Positions 18,363 to 27,837 of a DNA stretch of 64,000 nt are shown one piece after another. Origin of the DNA: Ochrobactrum teleogrylli (GTDB lineage: Bacteria > Pseudomonadota > Alphaproteobacteria > Rhizobiales > Rhizobiaceae); NCBI RefSeq assembly GCF_006376685.1, contig NZ_VEWL01000001.1, positions 747,869-811,868 on the forward strand, in the 5' to 3' direction. Each line of letters starts with the position of its first letter. The stretch's first letter is position 1. The translations under genes were made by a program, and so were the position numbers. Below the pieces are notes generated by a model. It did no database searches, had not been told where the DNA came from, and saw nothing but the letters and a program-made list of their open reading frames with translations.

Positions 18363-19738
18363 ATTCTGTCGCCCCGCAGCGCATCTATGACTGGGCCGCA
18401 TTCCGCGCCGAAATCGACGGCATCCGCATCTATGACGACCCCAAGCAGGTCGAGCTGCGCTCCCGCGATTACTTCTGGTACAGCCCGATCCTGACCGAAG
18501 ATATCGGCCATTATGTCGGCGACCTCGTCGTCATTCCGAAGGATCAGGACGAAGTGCGCCGCGTGGCGGCGGCAGCTGCGAAACTGCGCATTCCGATCAC
18601 GGTTCGCGGCGGCGGCACCGGCAATTACGGCCAGTGCGTTCCGCTTGAAGGCGGCATCATCCTCGACATGACCAAGATCGACCGTATCATCGCCATCGAG
18701 CCGGGCAAGGTGCGCGTCGAAGGCGGCGCACGCATTTCGCGTCTTGACGACGCCGTGCGCGAAACCGGACAGGAACTTCTCATGTATCCGTCCACCCGCC
18801 GCATCGCCACCATTGGCGGCTTCTTCTCGGGCGGTTCGGGCGGCATCGGATCACTGCGCCATGGCATGTTGCGCGATGACGGCAATGTCTATTCGGTCAA
18901 GGTTCTGACCGTCGAGCCGGAGCCGAAAATCATCGAGTTGATGGGTCGCGACATCCACAAGGTGCAGCACGCCTATGGCACCAACGGCATCATTCTGGAG
19001 CTGGAAATCGGGCTGACCAAGGCGACCGACTGGATCCATACCGCAGCGCTCTTCGACAGCTATGAAGCAACGCTGAACTTCTGCCTCAAGGCGCTGGAAG
19101 AAAATCTGGATTGCTATCTTCTGACCACCGTGGATCGTCGCTTCGCGCGCTTCTACACCAAGTTCGGCGACCTTTTCCCATCCGACAAGGATGCCGTTTT
19201 CGCCATGATCGCGCCGGAAGAACGCGAGCGGTTCGCAGAGCTCGCCACAGAGTTCAACGGTCAGGTATCGTTCTCCATGACGCTGGACGAGCTGCACAAG
19301 GCTGGCCTTCAGCCTGCCTATGAATGCGGCTGGAACCACACCACGCTTCAGGCGCTGAAGGCGGAACCGGGCTGGACCTATCTTCAGGTCGCCTATCCGC
19401 GCCCCTTCGACCCGGCATTGGTCAATCGCCAGATCGAGCGTTATGGCGACACGCAATATATGCACCATGAAATGGCGCGCCTTGAAGGCGAAGTACAGAT
19501 TTTCGGCCTGCCACTGGTGCGCTTCGAGGACCGCGACGCGATGTATAAGCTCATCGGCGAGCTGGAACAGGTTGACGGTTGCGACATCTACGATCCCCAT
19601 GCCTATACCATCGAGGATGGCGGCATGAAGGAGATCGACAGCGTGCAGATCGAGTTCAAGAAACTGGCCGACCCTTATGGTCTGCTCAATCCCGGTAAAA
19701 CACGCGGCTGGACGGCCGATATGGCACTTTCGAACTGA
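18359..19738 (+). CDS. FAD-linked oxidase (GlcD / FAD_binding_4 family)
   Basis: 459 residues. The FAD-binding PCMH fold is visible at residues ~60-230 (VVIPKDQDEVRRVAAAAAKL, ITVRGGGTGNYGQCVPLEGG, IGGFFSGGSGGIGSLRHG) and the C-terminus ends ADPYGLLNPGKTRGW, as in GlcD-type oxidases. Likely it oxidises a hydroxy or ring C-H/N-H substrate in the operon's pathway. ATGA overlap with the deaminase-like gene. Substrate unknown. Confidence 0.85.
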   Translation: MNSVAPQRIYDWAAFRAEIDGIRIYDDPKQVELRSRDYFWYSPILTEDIGHYVGDLVVIPKDQDEVRRVAAAAAKLRIPITVRGGGTGNYGQCVPLEGGIILDMTKIDRIIAIEPGKVRVEGGARISRLDDAVRETGQELLMYPSTRRIATIGGFFSGGSGGIGSLRHGMLRDDGNVYSVKVLTVEPEPKIIELMGRDIHKVQHAYGTNGIILELEIGLTKATDWIHTAALFDSYEATLNFCLKALEENLDCYLLTTVDRRFARFYTKFGDLFPSDKDAVFAMIAPEERERFAELATEFNGQVSFSMTLDELHKAGLQPAYECGWNHTTLQALKAEPGWTYLQVAYPRPFDPALVNRQIERYGDTQYMHHEMARLEGEVQIFGLPLVRFEDRDAMYKLIGELEQVDGCDIYDPHAYTIEDGGMKEIDSVQIEFKKLADPYGLLNPGKTRGWTADMALSN

Positions 19739-19757
19739 TAACAGGGGAACGAAACCA

Positions 19758-20768
19758 ATGAAAAAAGCACTCTTTGCGGCAGTCGCCGCTTTCTCGCTTG
19801 GCCTTTCGGCGCAGATGGCCTTTGCGCTAGACAAGGTGACGCTTGGCACCAACTGGCTGGCGCAGGCCGGTCATGGCGGCTTTTATCAGGCGCTCGCCGA
19901 TGGCACTTATGAAAAATACGGCCTCGACGTGAAGATCGAGATGGGCGGACCGCAGGTCAACAACCGTCCGATGCTGGCCGCAGGCCGCCTCGACTTCCTG
20001 CTCACCGGCAACCTGCTTTTGTCCTTCAACAATGTCGCAAATGGCGTTCCGACCACGGTTGTGGCTGCCTTCTATCAGAAGGACCCGCAGGCCCTGATGG
20101 CGCATGACGGCGAATACAAGGATTTCAAGGATCTGGTGAACGCACCGACGATCCTGATCTCCAAGGACGGCCAGTTCTCGTTCTGGCCCTGGCTGGTGAA
20201 GGAATTTGGTTTCAAGGACGAACAGCTGCGTCCCTATGGCTATAGCCTCGCCCAGTTCCTCGGCGACAAGAAGACCGTGCAACAGGCCTATGCGACCGCC
20301 GAACCGCTTTACGCGGCCAAGGAAGGCGCAAAGGTCAAAACGTTCCTGCTCGCCGATCAGGGCTACAATACCTACGCAAACACCATTGAGACGCGTCAGG
20401 AACTGGTCGACAAAAACCCCGACCTCGTGCAGCGTTTTGTGACGGCTTCGATCGAAGGCTGGGTCAACTTCATGTATGGCGACCACAGCAAGGCCTATGA
20501 GATGATCCTCAAGGACAATGCGGATATGAGCAAGGAAACGCTCGACGCCGAACTGGCCAATCTCAAGGAACTGCAGCTCATCGACAGCGGCGACACGCTG
20601 ACCAAGGGCATTGGCGCCATCGACATGAGCCGCGTCAAGTCGTTCTACGAGCTGGCGCGCAAGTCCGGCATCGTCAGCGGCGAAGAACTCGACATGAGCA
20701 AGGTTGCAACCGACGCCTTCGTCAACAAGGGCGCAGGTCTCGACATCAAGAAGCAACTGGGCCAGTAA
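19758..20768 (+). CDS. ABC substrate-binding protein, NMT1/THI5-like
   Basis: 336 residues from ATG 19758 (GGGGA upstream); the frame extends to 19677 inside the previous gene. A clear Sec signal peptide (KKALFAAVAAFSLGLSAQMAFA) is followed by VTLGTNWLAQAGHGGFYQALADG, the typical NMT1 opening. The family binds pyrimidine precursors such as HMP analogues, and also sulfonates and nitrate. It is the periplasmic component for the importer at 15519-17181. Confidence 0.88.
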   Translation: MKKALFAAVAAFSLGLSAQMAFALDKVTLGTNWLAQAGHGGFYQALADGTYEKYGLDVKIEMGGPQVNNRPMLAAGRLDFLLTGNLLLSFNNVANGVPTTVVAAFYQKDPQALMAHDGEYKDFKDLVNAPTILISKDGQFSFWPWLVKEFGFKDEQLRPYGYSLAQFLGDKKTVQQAYATAEPLYAAKEGAKVKTFLLADQGYNTYANTIETRQELVDKNPDLVQRFVTASIEGWVNFMYGDHSKAYEMILKDNADMSKETLDAELANLKELQLIDSGDTLTKGIGAIDMSRVKSFYELARKSGIVSGEELDMSKVATDAFVNKGAGLDIKKQLGQ

Positions 20769-20784
20769 GCCCCCGACGAAAACC

Positions 20785-20821
20785 GAAAGCCGCCCGCCTG
20801 TTTGAATGCCCGGCGGCTTTC
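20785..20821 (+). terminator. Stem-loop between binding protein and RutR-like gene
   Basis: GAAAGCCGCC (20785-20794) pairs with GGCGGCTTTC (20812-20821). No T run follows, so it is probably an attenuating or stabilising stem that lowers expression of the regulator and not a full terminator. Confidence 0.5.
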
Positions 20822-20843
20822 CCTCCCGACCACGGTTAGAGAC

Positions 20844-21497
20844 ATGGCTATCGACGACGAGAATGACGATATCGAGCCGACCGGGCGAGACAAGGTTCTC
20901 GACCGCCGGCGGCGCATTCTCGGCGCGATCCGCACTGCCGCGATTGACGAATTCGCGGAAAAGGGTCTGGTCGGCGCATCGACCCAAGGCATTGCGCACC
21001 GTGCCGGACTGACCAAGCCTCAGCTGCATTATTATATTTCCAGCAAGGAAGAGCTCTACGAAGACATCATCGTCTTCATCCTCGACCAGTGGGAAGATAT
21101 TTTCCTCGATGCCAGCGCCGAGGATGACCCGGCCAAGGTGATCCGCCAATATATCCGGGCCAAGCTCGCTTATAGCCAGAAGAACCCCAAGGCATCGAGG
21201 CTTTTCACCACCGAAATCGCCAATGGTGCGCCCTATCTCAGCCGCCACTGGAACAAGCATGTCGCAGCCACCCACAGCGCGGTCAAACTGATCCAGTCAT
21301 GGGTGGATGACGGGCGCATCAAGCCAGTCGATCCGCTGTTGTTCCAGATGCATATCTGGGCCGTGACGCAGCATTATGCCGATTTTGAAACGCAGGTGCG
21401 TAGCATGATGGAAGTGGGCGAGGACGTTCCGCTGGATTTCGAGCGCATCGAAAAGGAAGTCTCGGCGCTGTTTCTGCGCGCATGCGGGCTGGAGTAA
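20844..21497 (+). CDS. RutR-like TetR-family regulator
   Basis: 217 residues. The N-terminal HTH is STQGIAHRAGLTKPQLHYYISSKEELY. The C-terminal domain resembles E. coli RutR: KASRLFTTEIANGAPYL and IWAVTQHYADFETQV are near-matches to its ligand-domain segments. RutR senses uracil/thymine; here an analogous pyrimidine or breakdown product may be the signal. ATG 20844 chosen over 20802. The RutR-like box at 14650 is the probable operator. Its stop abuts that of the convergent rpiR-type gene with no gap. Confidence 0.85.
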   Translation: MAIDDENDDIEPTGRDKVLDRRRRILGAIRTAAIDEFAEKGLVGASTQGIAHRAGLTKPQLHYYISSKEELYEDIIVFILDQWEDIFLDASAEDDPAKVIRQYIRAKLAYSQKNPKASRLFTTEIANGAPYLSRHWNKHVAATHSAVKLIQSWVDDGRIKPVDPLLFQMHIWAVTQHYADFETQVRSMMEVGEDVPLDFERIEKEVSALFLRACGLE

Positions 21498-22352
21498 TTA
21501 TCGCAGCCCTTCAAGTTCCGCGATGCGCGCGGCGCTATCCTTTTCCAGCATGCGCGTCATTTCGCGGATAAGCGTTTCGGCCAGCACGAACAGGGCCGCC
21601 GACGAATCCCAGGCAGAGGGCACCGCCGTGCGACCCGCCAGAACATGGCGCGCAACGCGGGCAATCGGCGACAACCACTGGTCGGTGACAAGAATAACCT
21701 CGACACCCCGCGCCCGTGCTTTTTCCGCCAGCCCCAACAGGCTGTCCTGATACCGGCGAATGTCGAAAACGACGAGCACATCGCGTTTTCCCATATCCAG
21801 CAACCGGTCGCGCCAGACACTTTCCTGACCGCCGAGATGAAACACTTGCGGGCGGATGATCGTCATATGCGCCGTCATATATTGCGCGATGGGATCGGTG
21901 AACCGGCCCCCGATCAGATAAATATTGCCCTTGGCATTCGACAGTGCGGCCACCGCCTGCTGCAACTGTCTGGCGCCAAGATGCCGGAATGTCTCGCGGA
22001 TATTTTCCTGTGTGTGCTCTACCGCCGGATAGGCCGTATCGGGGGCTTTGTCCGGATTTTCATTGCGGTGGTGCGGCGATTGTAATTGCGCCGCAAGTTC
22101 GTTTTGCAGATGCGCCTGAAACTCGGGATAATTCTGGAAACCGAGCCGATTTACAAAGCGCAGGATCGTCGGCGAGCTGACGCCCGCCTGCGCTGAAAAT
22201 TCCGCCACCGTCTTCAATCCGAGTATCGGATAATTGGCGATCAAAGTCTGCGCTGCGGCCCGTTCGCCGGCAGGCATCGTATCGATCCGTTCATTAATGC
22301 GTTCGGCAACGCTGGTGTTTTCCGGGGCGCTTTCCGGCACGATATTTTCCAT
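21498..22352 (-). CDS. RpiR/MurR-family transcriptional regulator
   Basis: 284 residues from ATG 22352 (a TTG at 22364 is also open). HTH_6 domain at the N-terminus (TVAEFSAQAGVSSPTILRFVNRLGF) and a C-terminal SIS domain (residues ~120-250; IYLIGGRFTDPIAQYM, DVLVVFDIRRYQDSLLGLA). SIS domains bind phosphosugars in other members, but the RTDPI-like loop and the neighbours suggest an amine-derived ligand. It diverges from the N-formylglutamate-hydrolase-like gene and likely controls that operon. Confidence 0.88.
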   Translation of the reverse strand: MENIVPESAPENTSVAERINERIDTMPAGERAAAQTLIANYPILGLKTVAEFSAQAGVSSPTILRFVNRLGFQNYPEFQAHLQNELAAQLQSPHHRNENPDKAPDTAYPAVEHTQENIRETFRHLGARQLQQAVAALSNAKGNIYLIGGRFTDPIAQYMTAHMTIIRPQVFHLGGQESVWRDRLLDMGKRDVLVVFDIRRYQDSLLGLAEKARARGVEVILVTDQWLSPIARVARHVLAGRTAVPSAWDSSAALFVLAETLIREMTRMLEKDSAARIAELEGLR

Positions 22353-22386
22353 CCCGATGCCCAATTCAATTCGGGCAAAATTGTGT

Positions 22387-22459
22387 TTGACAAATTATCA
22401 TACGACGTATCAAATAATCCGCAATAGCGCATAATTTTAAAAAACGTAACATAAGTTAC
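22387..22459 (+). promoter_or_regulatory. Promoter and candidate operators of the 22479-30434 operon
   Basis: TTGACA at 22387-22392 lies 17 bases before TCAAAT (22410-22415), a reasonable sigma-70 pair. Two inverted repeats occur here: ATACGACGTAT (22400-22410) inside the promoter and GTAAC-ATAA-GTTAC (22446-22459) downstream. Either could bind the divergent RpiR-type regulator. Confidence 0.45.
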
Positions 22460-22478
22460 AGCGCGGGGAACAAACAAA

Positions 22479-23279
22479 ATGGCGGACGAGCGAGAGAAAC
22501 GCCCGGCTTCGCATGAGCCGGTTTTTGTCGTCAACGAAACAGGGTCAAGTCCCTGGCTTTTCGTTTGCGAACACGCCTCCAACCATGTGCCGGACGGTTT
22601 CGACGGCCTGGGGCTGGGGGAGGATGCCCTTCGTGCCCACATCGCCTGGGATCCCGGAGCGGTGGAGGTTGCCCGACATCTCAGCGCCGCGCTTGATGCG
22701 CCGCTCGTAGAGTCGTGTCTGTCGCGCCTGCTGATCGATTGCAATCGCCCGCTTGATGCGCCGGACCTGATCCCCGAAATCAGCGAAATGACGGTCATTC
22801 CCGGCAATCACGAGCTGAACTCGCTGGAGCGCACCGCGCGCATCGACCTGTCGCATCGCCCGTTTCATGCCCGGATCGAACAGCTTATTGCGGCGCGCGC
22901 CGCACGCGGCTTTCCGTCATGGATGGTCACGATCCATTCGTTCACGCCGGTCTATCGCGCCATATCGCGCCCATGGCATGTCGGCATCATCCACGATGCG
23001 GATGACCGGGTTGCAGCGCCGCTGATTGCCGCACTCAAGCAGGACCAAACGCTCAATGTCGGCGTCAACGAGCCTTATGCGCCGTCCGACCGCGTCTATT
23101 ACACGCTGGAGCGCCATGCGCGCCCGCGCAATGCGCCCTGCGCCATGATCGAAATCCGCAATAACGAAATCGCCGATGCAAAGGCTCAAAGAGCATGGGC
23201 CGAGCGGCTGGCGCCGATATTCAGCCGGATTGGCGAGACGCTTTGCCCCGCAGCGCAACCGAACGGAACGAAGAACTGA
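22479..23279 (+). CDS. N-formylglutamate amidohydrolase-family enzyme
   Basis: 266 residues with FVCEHASNHVPDGFDGLGL near the start (metal-binding region), SRLLIDCNRPLDAPD, TIHSFTPVYR and CAMIEIRNNEI, all family features. Classic members remove formate from N-formylglutamate in histidine breakdown, but no hut genes are nearby. In this operon, with a glutamine-synthetase-like ligase, it may instead cleave a gamma-glutamyl amide (inference). It ends 11 bp before the TRAP small permease. Confidence 0.85.
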   Translation: MADEREKRPASHEPVFVVNETGSSPWLFVCEHASNHVPDGFDGLGLGEDALRAHIAWDPGAVEVARHLSAALDAPLVESCLSRLLIDCNRPLDAPDLIPEISEMTVIPGNHELNSLERTARIDLSHRPFHARIEQLIAARAARGFPSWMVTIHSFTPVYRAISRPWHVGIIHDADDRVAAPLIAALKQDQTLNVGVNEPYAPSDRVYYTLERHARPRNAPCAMIEIRNNEIADAKAQRAWAERLAPIFSRIGETLCPAAQPNGTKN

Positions 23280-23290
23280 AGGAGAGGGAA

Positions 23291-23842
23291 ATGCCCAAGC
23301 CGATCAGGCTTTTCGTCAAATATGTGGATGCGCTGAATTATCGTGTCGGGCGCTTTTCGATGTATCTGCTTTTCGTGCTGGCGGCTTGCCTTCTCTATTC
23401 CACCTTCTCGCGGGTTGCTTTCGGCGTGCCCGTCAACTGGGTCCTTGAAATGTCGCAGTTTCTGCTGTCGGCCTATTATCTGCTCGGCGGCGCCTATGCG
23501 ATGCAACAGGGCGCGCATGTCCGCATGGACCTCTTTTTCGACCGTCTGCCCCCGCGCAAAAAGACGCTGACCGACCTGATCACCATTCTGTTCATCGTGT
23601 TTTATCTCGGCGTCATGGTGATGGGCGGCATTTCTTCCACGAATTACGCCATCGTCTATGGGCAGAAGAATTATACCGCCTGGGCGCCTCCGCTCTGGCC
23701 GATCAAGCTCATCATGACGACCGGCATTTTGCTCCTGCTGCTGCAATGCCTTTCCAACTTTTTCAAGGACTGGGCATCGCTGCGCGGCCAGCCCATCGAC
23801 ACGCTTGCCGGTCCGGCCATTGAGGAGGGCCATCATATATGA
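23291..23842 (+). CDS. TRAP transporter small permease (DctQ)
   Basis: 183 residues with four hydrophobic segments (YLLFVLAACLLYSTFSRVAF; MSQFLLSAYYLLGGAYAM; LITILFIVFYLGVMVMGG; IMTTGILLLLLQCLSNFF). QQGAHVRMDLFFDRLPPR is typical of DctQ. ATG 23291 follows GGAGAGG; the upstream open frame is inside the previous gene. Its ATGA stop overlaps the large permease by 4 bases. Confidence 0.92.
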   Translation: MPKPIRLFVKYVDALNYRVGRFSMYLLFVLAACLLYSTFSRVAFGVPVNWVLEMSQFLLSAYYLLGGAYAMQQGAHVRMDLFFDRLPPRKKTLTDLITILFIVFYLGVMVMGGISSTNYAIVYGQKNYTAWAPPLWPIKLIMTTGILLLLLQCLSNFFKDWASLRGQPIDTLAGPAIEEGHHI

Positions 23843-25164
23843 GCTCTGAACTCATAACACTTTTCATGTTCGCCACAATGATGGCGCTGCTGATGACCGG
23901 TCAGCGGGTTTTCGGCGTCATCGGCTTTGTCGGATCGCTAGCGGCCCTGCTCCTTTGGGGCAAAGGCTCGTTTGAAATGCCGTTCAACGCGACCTTCGCG
24001 GTCCTGAACTGGTATCCGCTGATCACCGTGCCGTTCTTCGTGTTCATGGGCTATATGCTGTCGGAATCCGGCATTGCGAGCAATCTTTATCGCATGTTCC
24101 ATGTCTGGTTCGGCGGCATACGCGGCGGTCTGGCGCTCGGCACCATCGGATTGATGGTCATCATCTCCTGCATGAACGGCCTCAGCGTTGCAGGCATGGC
24201 CATTGGGGCGACCGTGGCGCTGCCGGAGCTTCTCAAGCGTGGCTACAACAAGGTCATGGTCACCGGCGTCATACAGGCAGGCAGTTCGCTCGGCATTCTC
24301 ATTCCGCCCAGCGTCGTGCTGGTGCTTTATGCGATGATCGCTCGCCAGCCGGTGCTGCAACTCTGGCTGGCTGGCATCGGCCCCGGCCTGTTGATGGCGG
24401 CACTTTTCGCGATCTATATCTATATACGCTGCCGCCTGAACCCGGAACTTGGACCAGCCCTGCCAAAAGAAGAGCTGGAGAAATTCAGCTGGAGAGAACG
24501 CTTTTCCGTGTTGCGCGCCGGTCTGCTGCCGCTCGTCGTCTTCGGCGCGATGATGGGCCTGTTTCTGACGGGCGTCACCAGCCTGGTGGAAAGTGCGGCG
24601 GTCGGCGCTTTGCTCGCCACATTGGCGGCGCTGTTCACCGGGCGTCTTAACAAGCAGGTGTGGGAAACGACGTCCCGCAACAGCCTGACCGTCACCTGCA
24701 TGTTCCTCTGGATCATTCTCGGCGCGCTGTGCTTTTCGTCGGTTTATGACGGTTTGGGCGCCGTCAAGGCAATCGAGAAGATCCTTCTTGGCACATTCGA
24801 TCTGTCGCCGTGGACCATTCTCATCCTGATGCTGCTGTCGTTCATTCTGCTCGGCATGTTTTTGGATGATACGGCCATGCTGGTTATCGTGGCGCCGCTC
24901 TATATTCCGCTGGTCAAGAGCCTCGGCTTCAATGCGATCTGGTTCGGCATTCTGTACACGATCACCTGCCAGATTGCGTATATCACGCCGCCTTTCGGGT
25001 ACAATCTCTTCATGATGCGAGCGCTGGCACCCAAGGAAATCACGCTGATCGACATCTACAAATCCATCGTGCCGTTCTTCTTCCTTATGGTGCTGACGAT
25101 CATCATCTTGATGATTTTCCCGCAAATCGCGCTATGGCTGCCGAACTGGTATACCGGGCGATGA
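23839..25164 (+). CDS. TRAP transporter large permease (DctM)
   Basis: 441 residues, about twelve hydrophobic segments. Family features include PLITVPFFVFMGYMLSESGIA, GSSLGILIPPSVVLVLYAMI and the C-terminal ITPPFGYNLFMMRALAP. It forms the sodium-driven channel with DctQ and the binding protein at 25265. Co-transcribed with both. Confidence 0.94.
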   Translation: MSSELITLFMFATMMALLMTGQRVFGVIGFVGSLAALLLWGKGSFEMPFNATFAVLNWYPLITVPFFVFMGYMLSESGIASNLYRMFHVWFGGIRGGLALGTIGLMVIISCMNGLSVAGMAIGATVALPELLKRGYNKVMVTGVIQAGSSLGILIPPSVVLVLYAMIARQPVLQLWLAGIGPGLLMAALFAIYIYIRCRLNPELGPALPKEELEKFSWRERFSVLRAGLLPLVVFGAMMGLFLTGVTSLVESAAVGALLATLAALFTGRLNKQVWETTSRNSLTVTCMFLWIILGALCFSSVYDGLGAVKAIEKILLGTFDLSPWTILILMLLSFILLGMFLDDTAMLVIVAPLYIPLVKSLGFNAIWFGILYTITCQIAYITPPFGYNLFMMRALAPKEITLIDIYKSIVPFFFLMVLTIIILMIFPQIALWLPNWYTGR

Positions 25165-25264
25165 GAAACGATGGAGGAAATACGAATAATCCGGTGACAA
25201 GAGTCCGAATGGACCGGCCCGGCTCATGTGAAAGGGTGAACTTCAAACAAACGGGAGAATGGGC

Positions 25265-26332
25265 ATGAGCGAGAATAACAAGCTTAATAAACGTGACTTT
25301 CTCAAGAAGGCCGGACTGACGACGGTTGGAGCATTGGGTGCCAGCACACTTGCGACGCCCTATGTCAAAGCACAAAGCCCGATCAAGTGGCGATTGCAGA
25401 CTTATGCAGGCCCGGCACTGGCCGAACATGTCATCAAGCCGTCGATTGACGCCTTCAACAAGGCGGCGAACGGCGAAATGACAATTGAACTTTACACCGC
25501 CGACCAGCTGGTTTCGCAGAGCGAACTTTTCCGCGCCGTGCAGTCGGGCACCATCGATGCCGCGCAAAGCGATGACGATTCCATGGCATCGCCCGTCGAT
25601 GTCGCGGTGTTCGGCGCTTATTTCCCCTTCGCTTCGCGCTATAGCCTCGACGTGCCGACACTCTTCAACTGGTACGGGCTGAACGAAATCTGGGAAGAAG
25701 CCTATAAGGAAATTCCCGGCGTCACCTGGCTGAGCGCCGGTTCGTGGGACCCCTGCAACTTCGTCACCACAAAACCGATCCGCAGCGTTGCCGATTTGCA
25801 GGGCCTTCGCGTCTTCACCTTCCCGACAGGCGGTCGCTTCCTGACCAAGTTCGGCGTGGTGCCTGTCACGCTGCCATGGGAAGATATTGAAGTCGCCATC
25901 CAGACCGGCGAACTCGACGGCGTGGCCTGGTGCGGCGCGACCGAGGCCTATACCGTTGGCTGGGCGGATATCAACAAGTACTACCTCACCAACAATATTA
26001 ACGGCGCATGGGCCGGTTCCTATTTCGCCAACACCGAAAAGTGGGATGCCGTACCGGAACACCTGAAAGCGCTCTTCAAGCTGGCGATGGATTCCTCGCA
26101 CTATTACCGTCAGCATTGGTACTGGTGGGGCGAAGCGCATTACCGCACCACCGGCGGCAAGCTGGAACTGACCACCATTCCGGAATCGGAATGGAAGCAG
26201 ATCGAAGATGCGGCGCAGGAGTTCTGGGACGACATTTCCAAGCAGAGCGAGCGCAACGCCAAGGTCGTGGCCATTCTGAAGAAATATCAGGAAACCATGC
26301 GCAATGCCGGAGCGCCGTATCGCTACGCCTGA
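25265..26332 (+). CDS. TRAP substrate-binding protein (DctP/TAXI-like, Tat-type signal)
   Basis: 355 residues from ATG 25265, with GGGAG eight bases upstream (ATG 25259 is too close). The signal LNKRDFLKKAGLTTVGALG has the K-R variant of a Tat motif. The body is DctP-like (IKWRLQTYAGPALAEHVIKP; FFANTEKW-like aromatic-rich C-terminal half). Many aromatic residues (HWYWWGEAHY) recall binders of amino- or keto-acid-type ligands. The ligand cannot be told from sequence; the operon suggests an amine. Confidence 0.88.
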   Translation: MSENNKLNKRDFLKKAGLTTVGALGASTLATPYVKAQSPIKWRLQTYAGPALAEHVIKPSIDAFNKAANGEMTIELYTADQLVSQSELFRAVQSGTIDAAQSDDDSMASPVDVAVFGAYFPFASRYSLDVPTLFNWYGLNEIWEEAYKEIPGVTWLSAGSWDPCNFVTTKPIRSVADLQGLRVFTFPTGGRFLTKFGVVPVTLPWEDIEVAIQTGELDGVAWCGATEAYTVGWADINKYYLTNNINGAWAGSYFANTEKWDAVPEHLKALFKLAMDSSHYYRQHWYWWGEAHYRTTGGKLELTTIPESEWKQIEDAAQEFWDDISKQSERNAKVVAILKKYQETMRNAGAPYRYA

Positions 26333-26427
26333 ACGGTGAACATAACGAACCAGCGAGGGATCGGAGGCTTACGGGAAAGTCTCCGATCCCGGTCTATCCT
26401 TTCATGCTTTGAGGAGCAGGCATATAA

Positions 26428-27795
26428 ATGGCCGGACAATTGACTTTCGACGCGCTGAAAACAGCCGTTTCCGCCGGAGAGATCGACACCATTCTGGCCT
26501 GCATCGTGGATATGCAGGGACGCCTGATCGGCAAGCGTTTCTATGCGCCGTTCTTCGTGGAATCCGCCTATGACGAAACGCATGGCTGCAACTATCTCCT
26601 CGCCGACGATATCGACATGGAACCGGTGCCCGGCTATGAAGCCGCCGGTTGGGACAAGGGTTATGGCGACTTCGTCATGAAACCCGATCTTTCCACCATC
26701 CGGCTTGCGCCATGGCTGGAAAAGACCGCCCTCGTTCTTTGCGACGTGCAGGACCATCACCATGACGATCTCGCCCATTCGCCGCGCGCTATTTTGAAGA
26801 AGCAGCTCACCCGCCTGCAAGAGCGCGGCTATCGCGCTTATTTTGCCTCCGAGCTGGAATTCTATCTCTTCGACGAGACCTACAAGACCGCCCGCAACAA
26901 GCACTGGCAGGCCATGGAAACGGCCTCGCCCTATGTGCAGGACTATGTGATCCACCTCACCACCAAGGAAGAACCGGTCCTGCGCGCCATGCGCAATCAA
27001 CTAGCCGCAGCCGGAATTCCGGTTGAGAATTCGAAAGGCGAATGGGGTCCGGGTCAGGAAGAGCTGAATGTGCGCTATGCCGAAGCGCTGGAAATGGCTG
27101 ACCGGCATGTGATCATGAAAACGGCGATGAAGGACATTGCCGAGCAGCATGGCAAATGCATCACCTTCATGGCGAAGTATGATTACAGCAAGGCTGGCAG
27201 TTCCAGCCATGTGCACAATTCGATCTGGAGCGCTGACGGCAAGGAATCGCTGTTCTTCGACCCGAAGGCGCCACATACGATGACTCCGCTGATGCGGTCA
27301 TGGGTGGCCGGACAGCTGAAATATGCAACCGACTACACCTATTTCCTCGCACCCTACATCAATTCCTACAAGCGCTTTCAGGCGGGCACATTCGCGCCCA
27401 CCAAGATCATGTGGAGCGAGGACAACCGCACCGCAGGTTTCCGGCTTTGTGGTGCAGGCACCAAGGGCATTCGCATCGAGTGCCGCATCGGCGGGGCCGA
27501 TCTCAATCCTTATCTCGCCTTTGCGGCATTGATCGCTGCTGGTCTTCAAGGGATCGATGAGAAGCTTGAACTGGAAGAACCTTTTGTCGGCGATGCCTAT
27601 GGCGCGGTGAAGCTGAAGGAAATTCCCTACACGCTGCGCGAAGCAGCGCTTGCGCTTAAGAACTCGTCTTTCCTGAAGGAAGCACTCGGTGAGGAGGTGG
27701 TCAGCCATTATGTCCACACCGCCCATTGGGAGCAGATCGAATATGACCGCCGCGTCACCGATTGGGAATTGCATCGCGGTTTCGAGCGCTACTGA
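26428..27795 (+). CDS. Glutamine-synthetase-family gamma-glutamyl-amine ligase (PuuA/IpuC-like)
   Basis: 455 residues. The N-terminal beta-grasp has CIVDMQGRLIGKRF; the catalytic domain has FASELEFYLFDETYK, the ATP/metal segments MAKYDYSKAGSSSHVHNS and the arginine flap ENRTAGFRLCG-type EDNRTAGFRLCGAG. It is the GS subfamily that joins glutamate to amines, not ammonia (PuuA, IpuC). Regulatory tyrosine adenylylation sequence of GlnA is not evident. GAGGAG lies 11 bases before ATG. It would activate an imported amine as a gamma-glutamyl amide. Confidence 0.8.
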   Translation: MAGQLTFDALKTAVSAGEIDTILACIVDMQGRLIGKRFYAPFFVESAYDETHGCNYLLADDIDMEPVPGYEAAGWDKGYGDFVMKPDLSTIRLAPWLEKTALVLCDVQDHHHDDLAHSPRAILKKQLTRLQERGYRAYFASELEFYLFDETYKTARNKHWQAMETASPYVQDYVIHLTTKEEPVLRAMRNQLAAAGIPVENSKGEWGPGQEELNVRYAEALEMADRHVIMKTAMKDIAEQHGKCITFMAKYDYSKAGSSSHVHNSIWSADGKESLFFDPKAPHTMTPLMRSWVAGQLKYATDYTYFLAPYINSYKRFQAGTFAPTKIMWSEDNRTAGFRLCGAGTKGIRIECRIGGADLNPYLAFAALIAAGLQGIDEKLELEEPFVGDAYGAVKLKEIPYTLREAALALKNSSFLKEALGEEVVSHYVHTAHWEQIEYDRRVTDWELHRGFERY

Positions 27796-27837
27796 CCGTC
27801 CATGGATATCCAGAATGAGCTATGAAGGACCTGCCCA

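Noticed and set aside
19827-21275. 482-codon minus frame spanning the NMT1 protein and RutR-like genes
   Set aside because: Crosses two well-supported genes and shows no domain.
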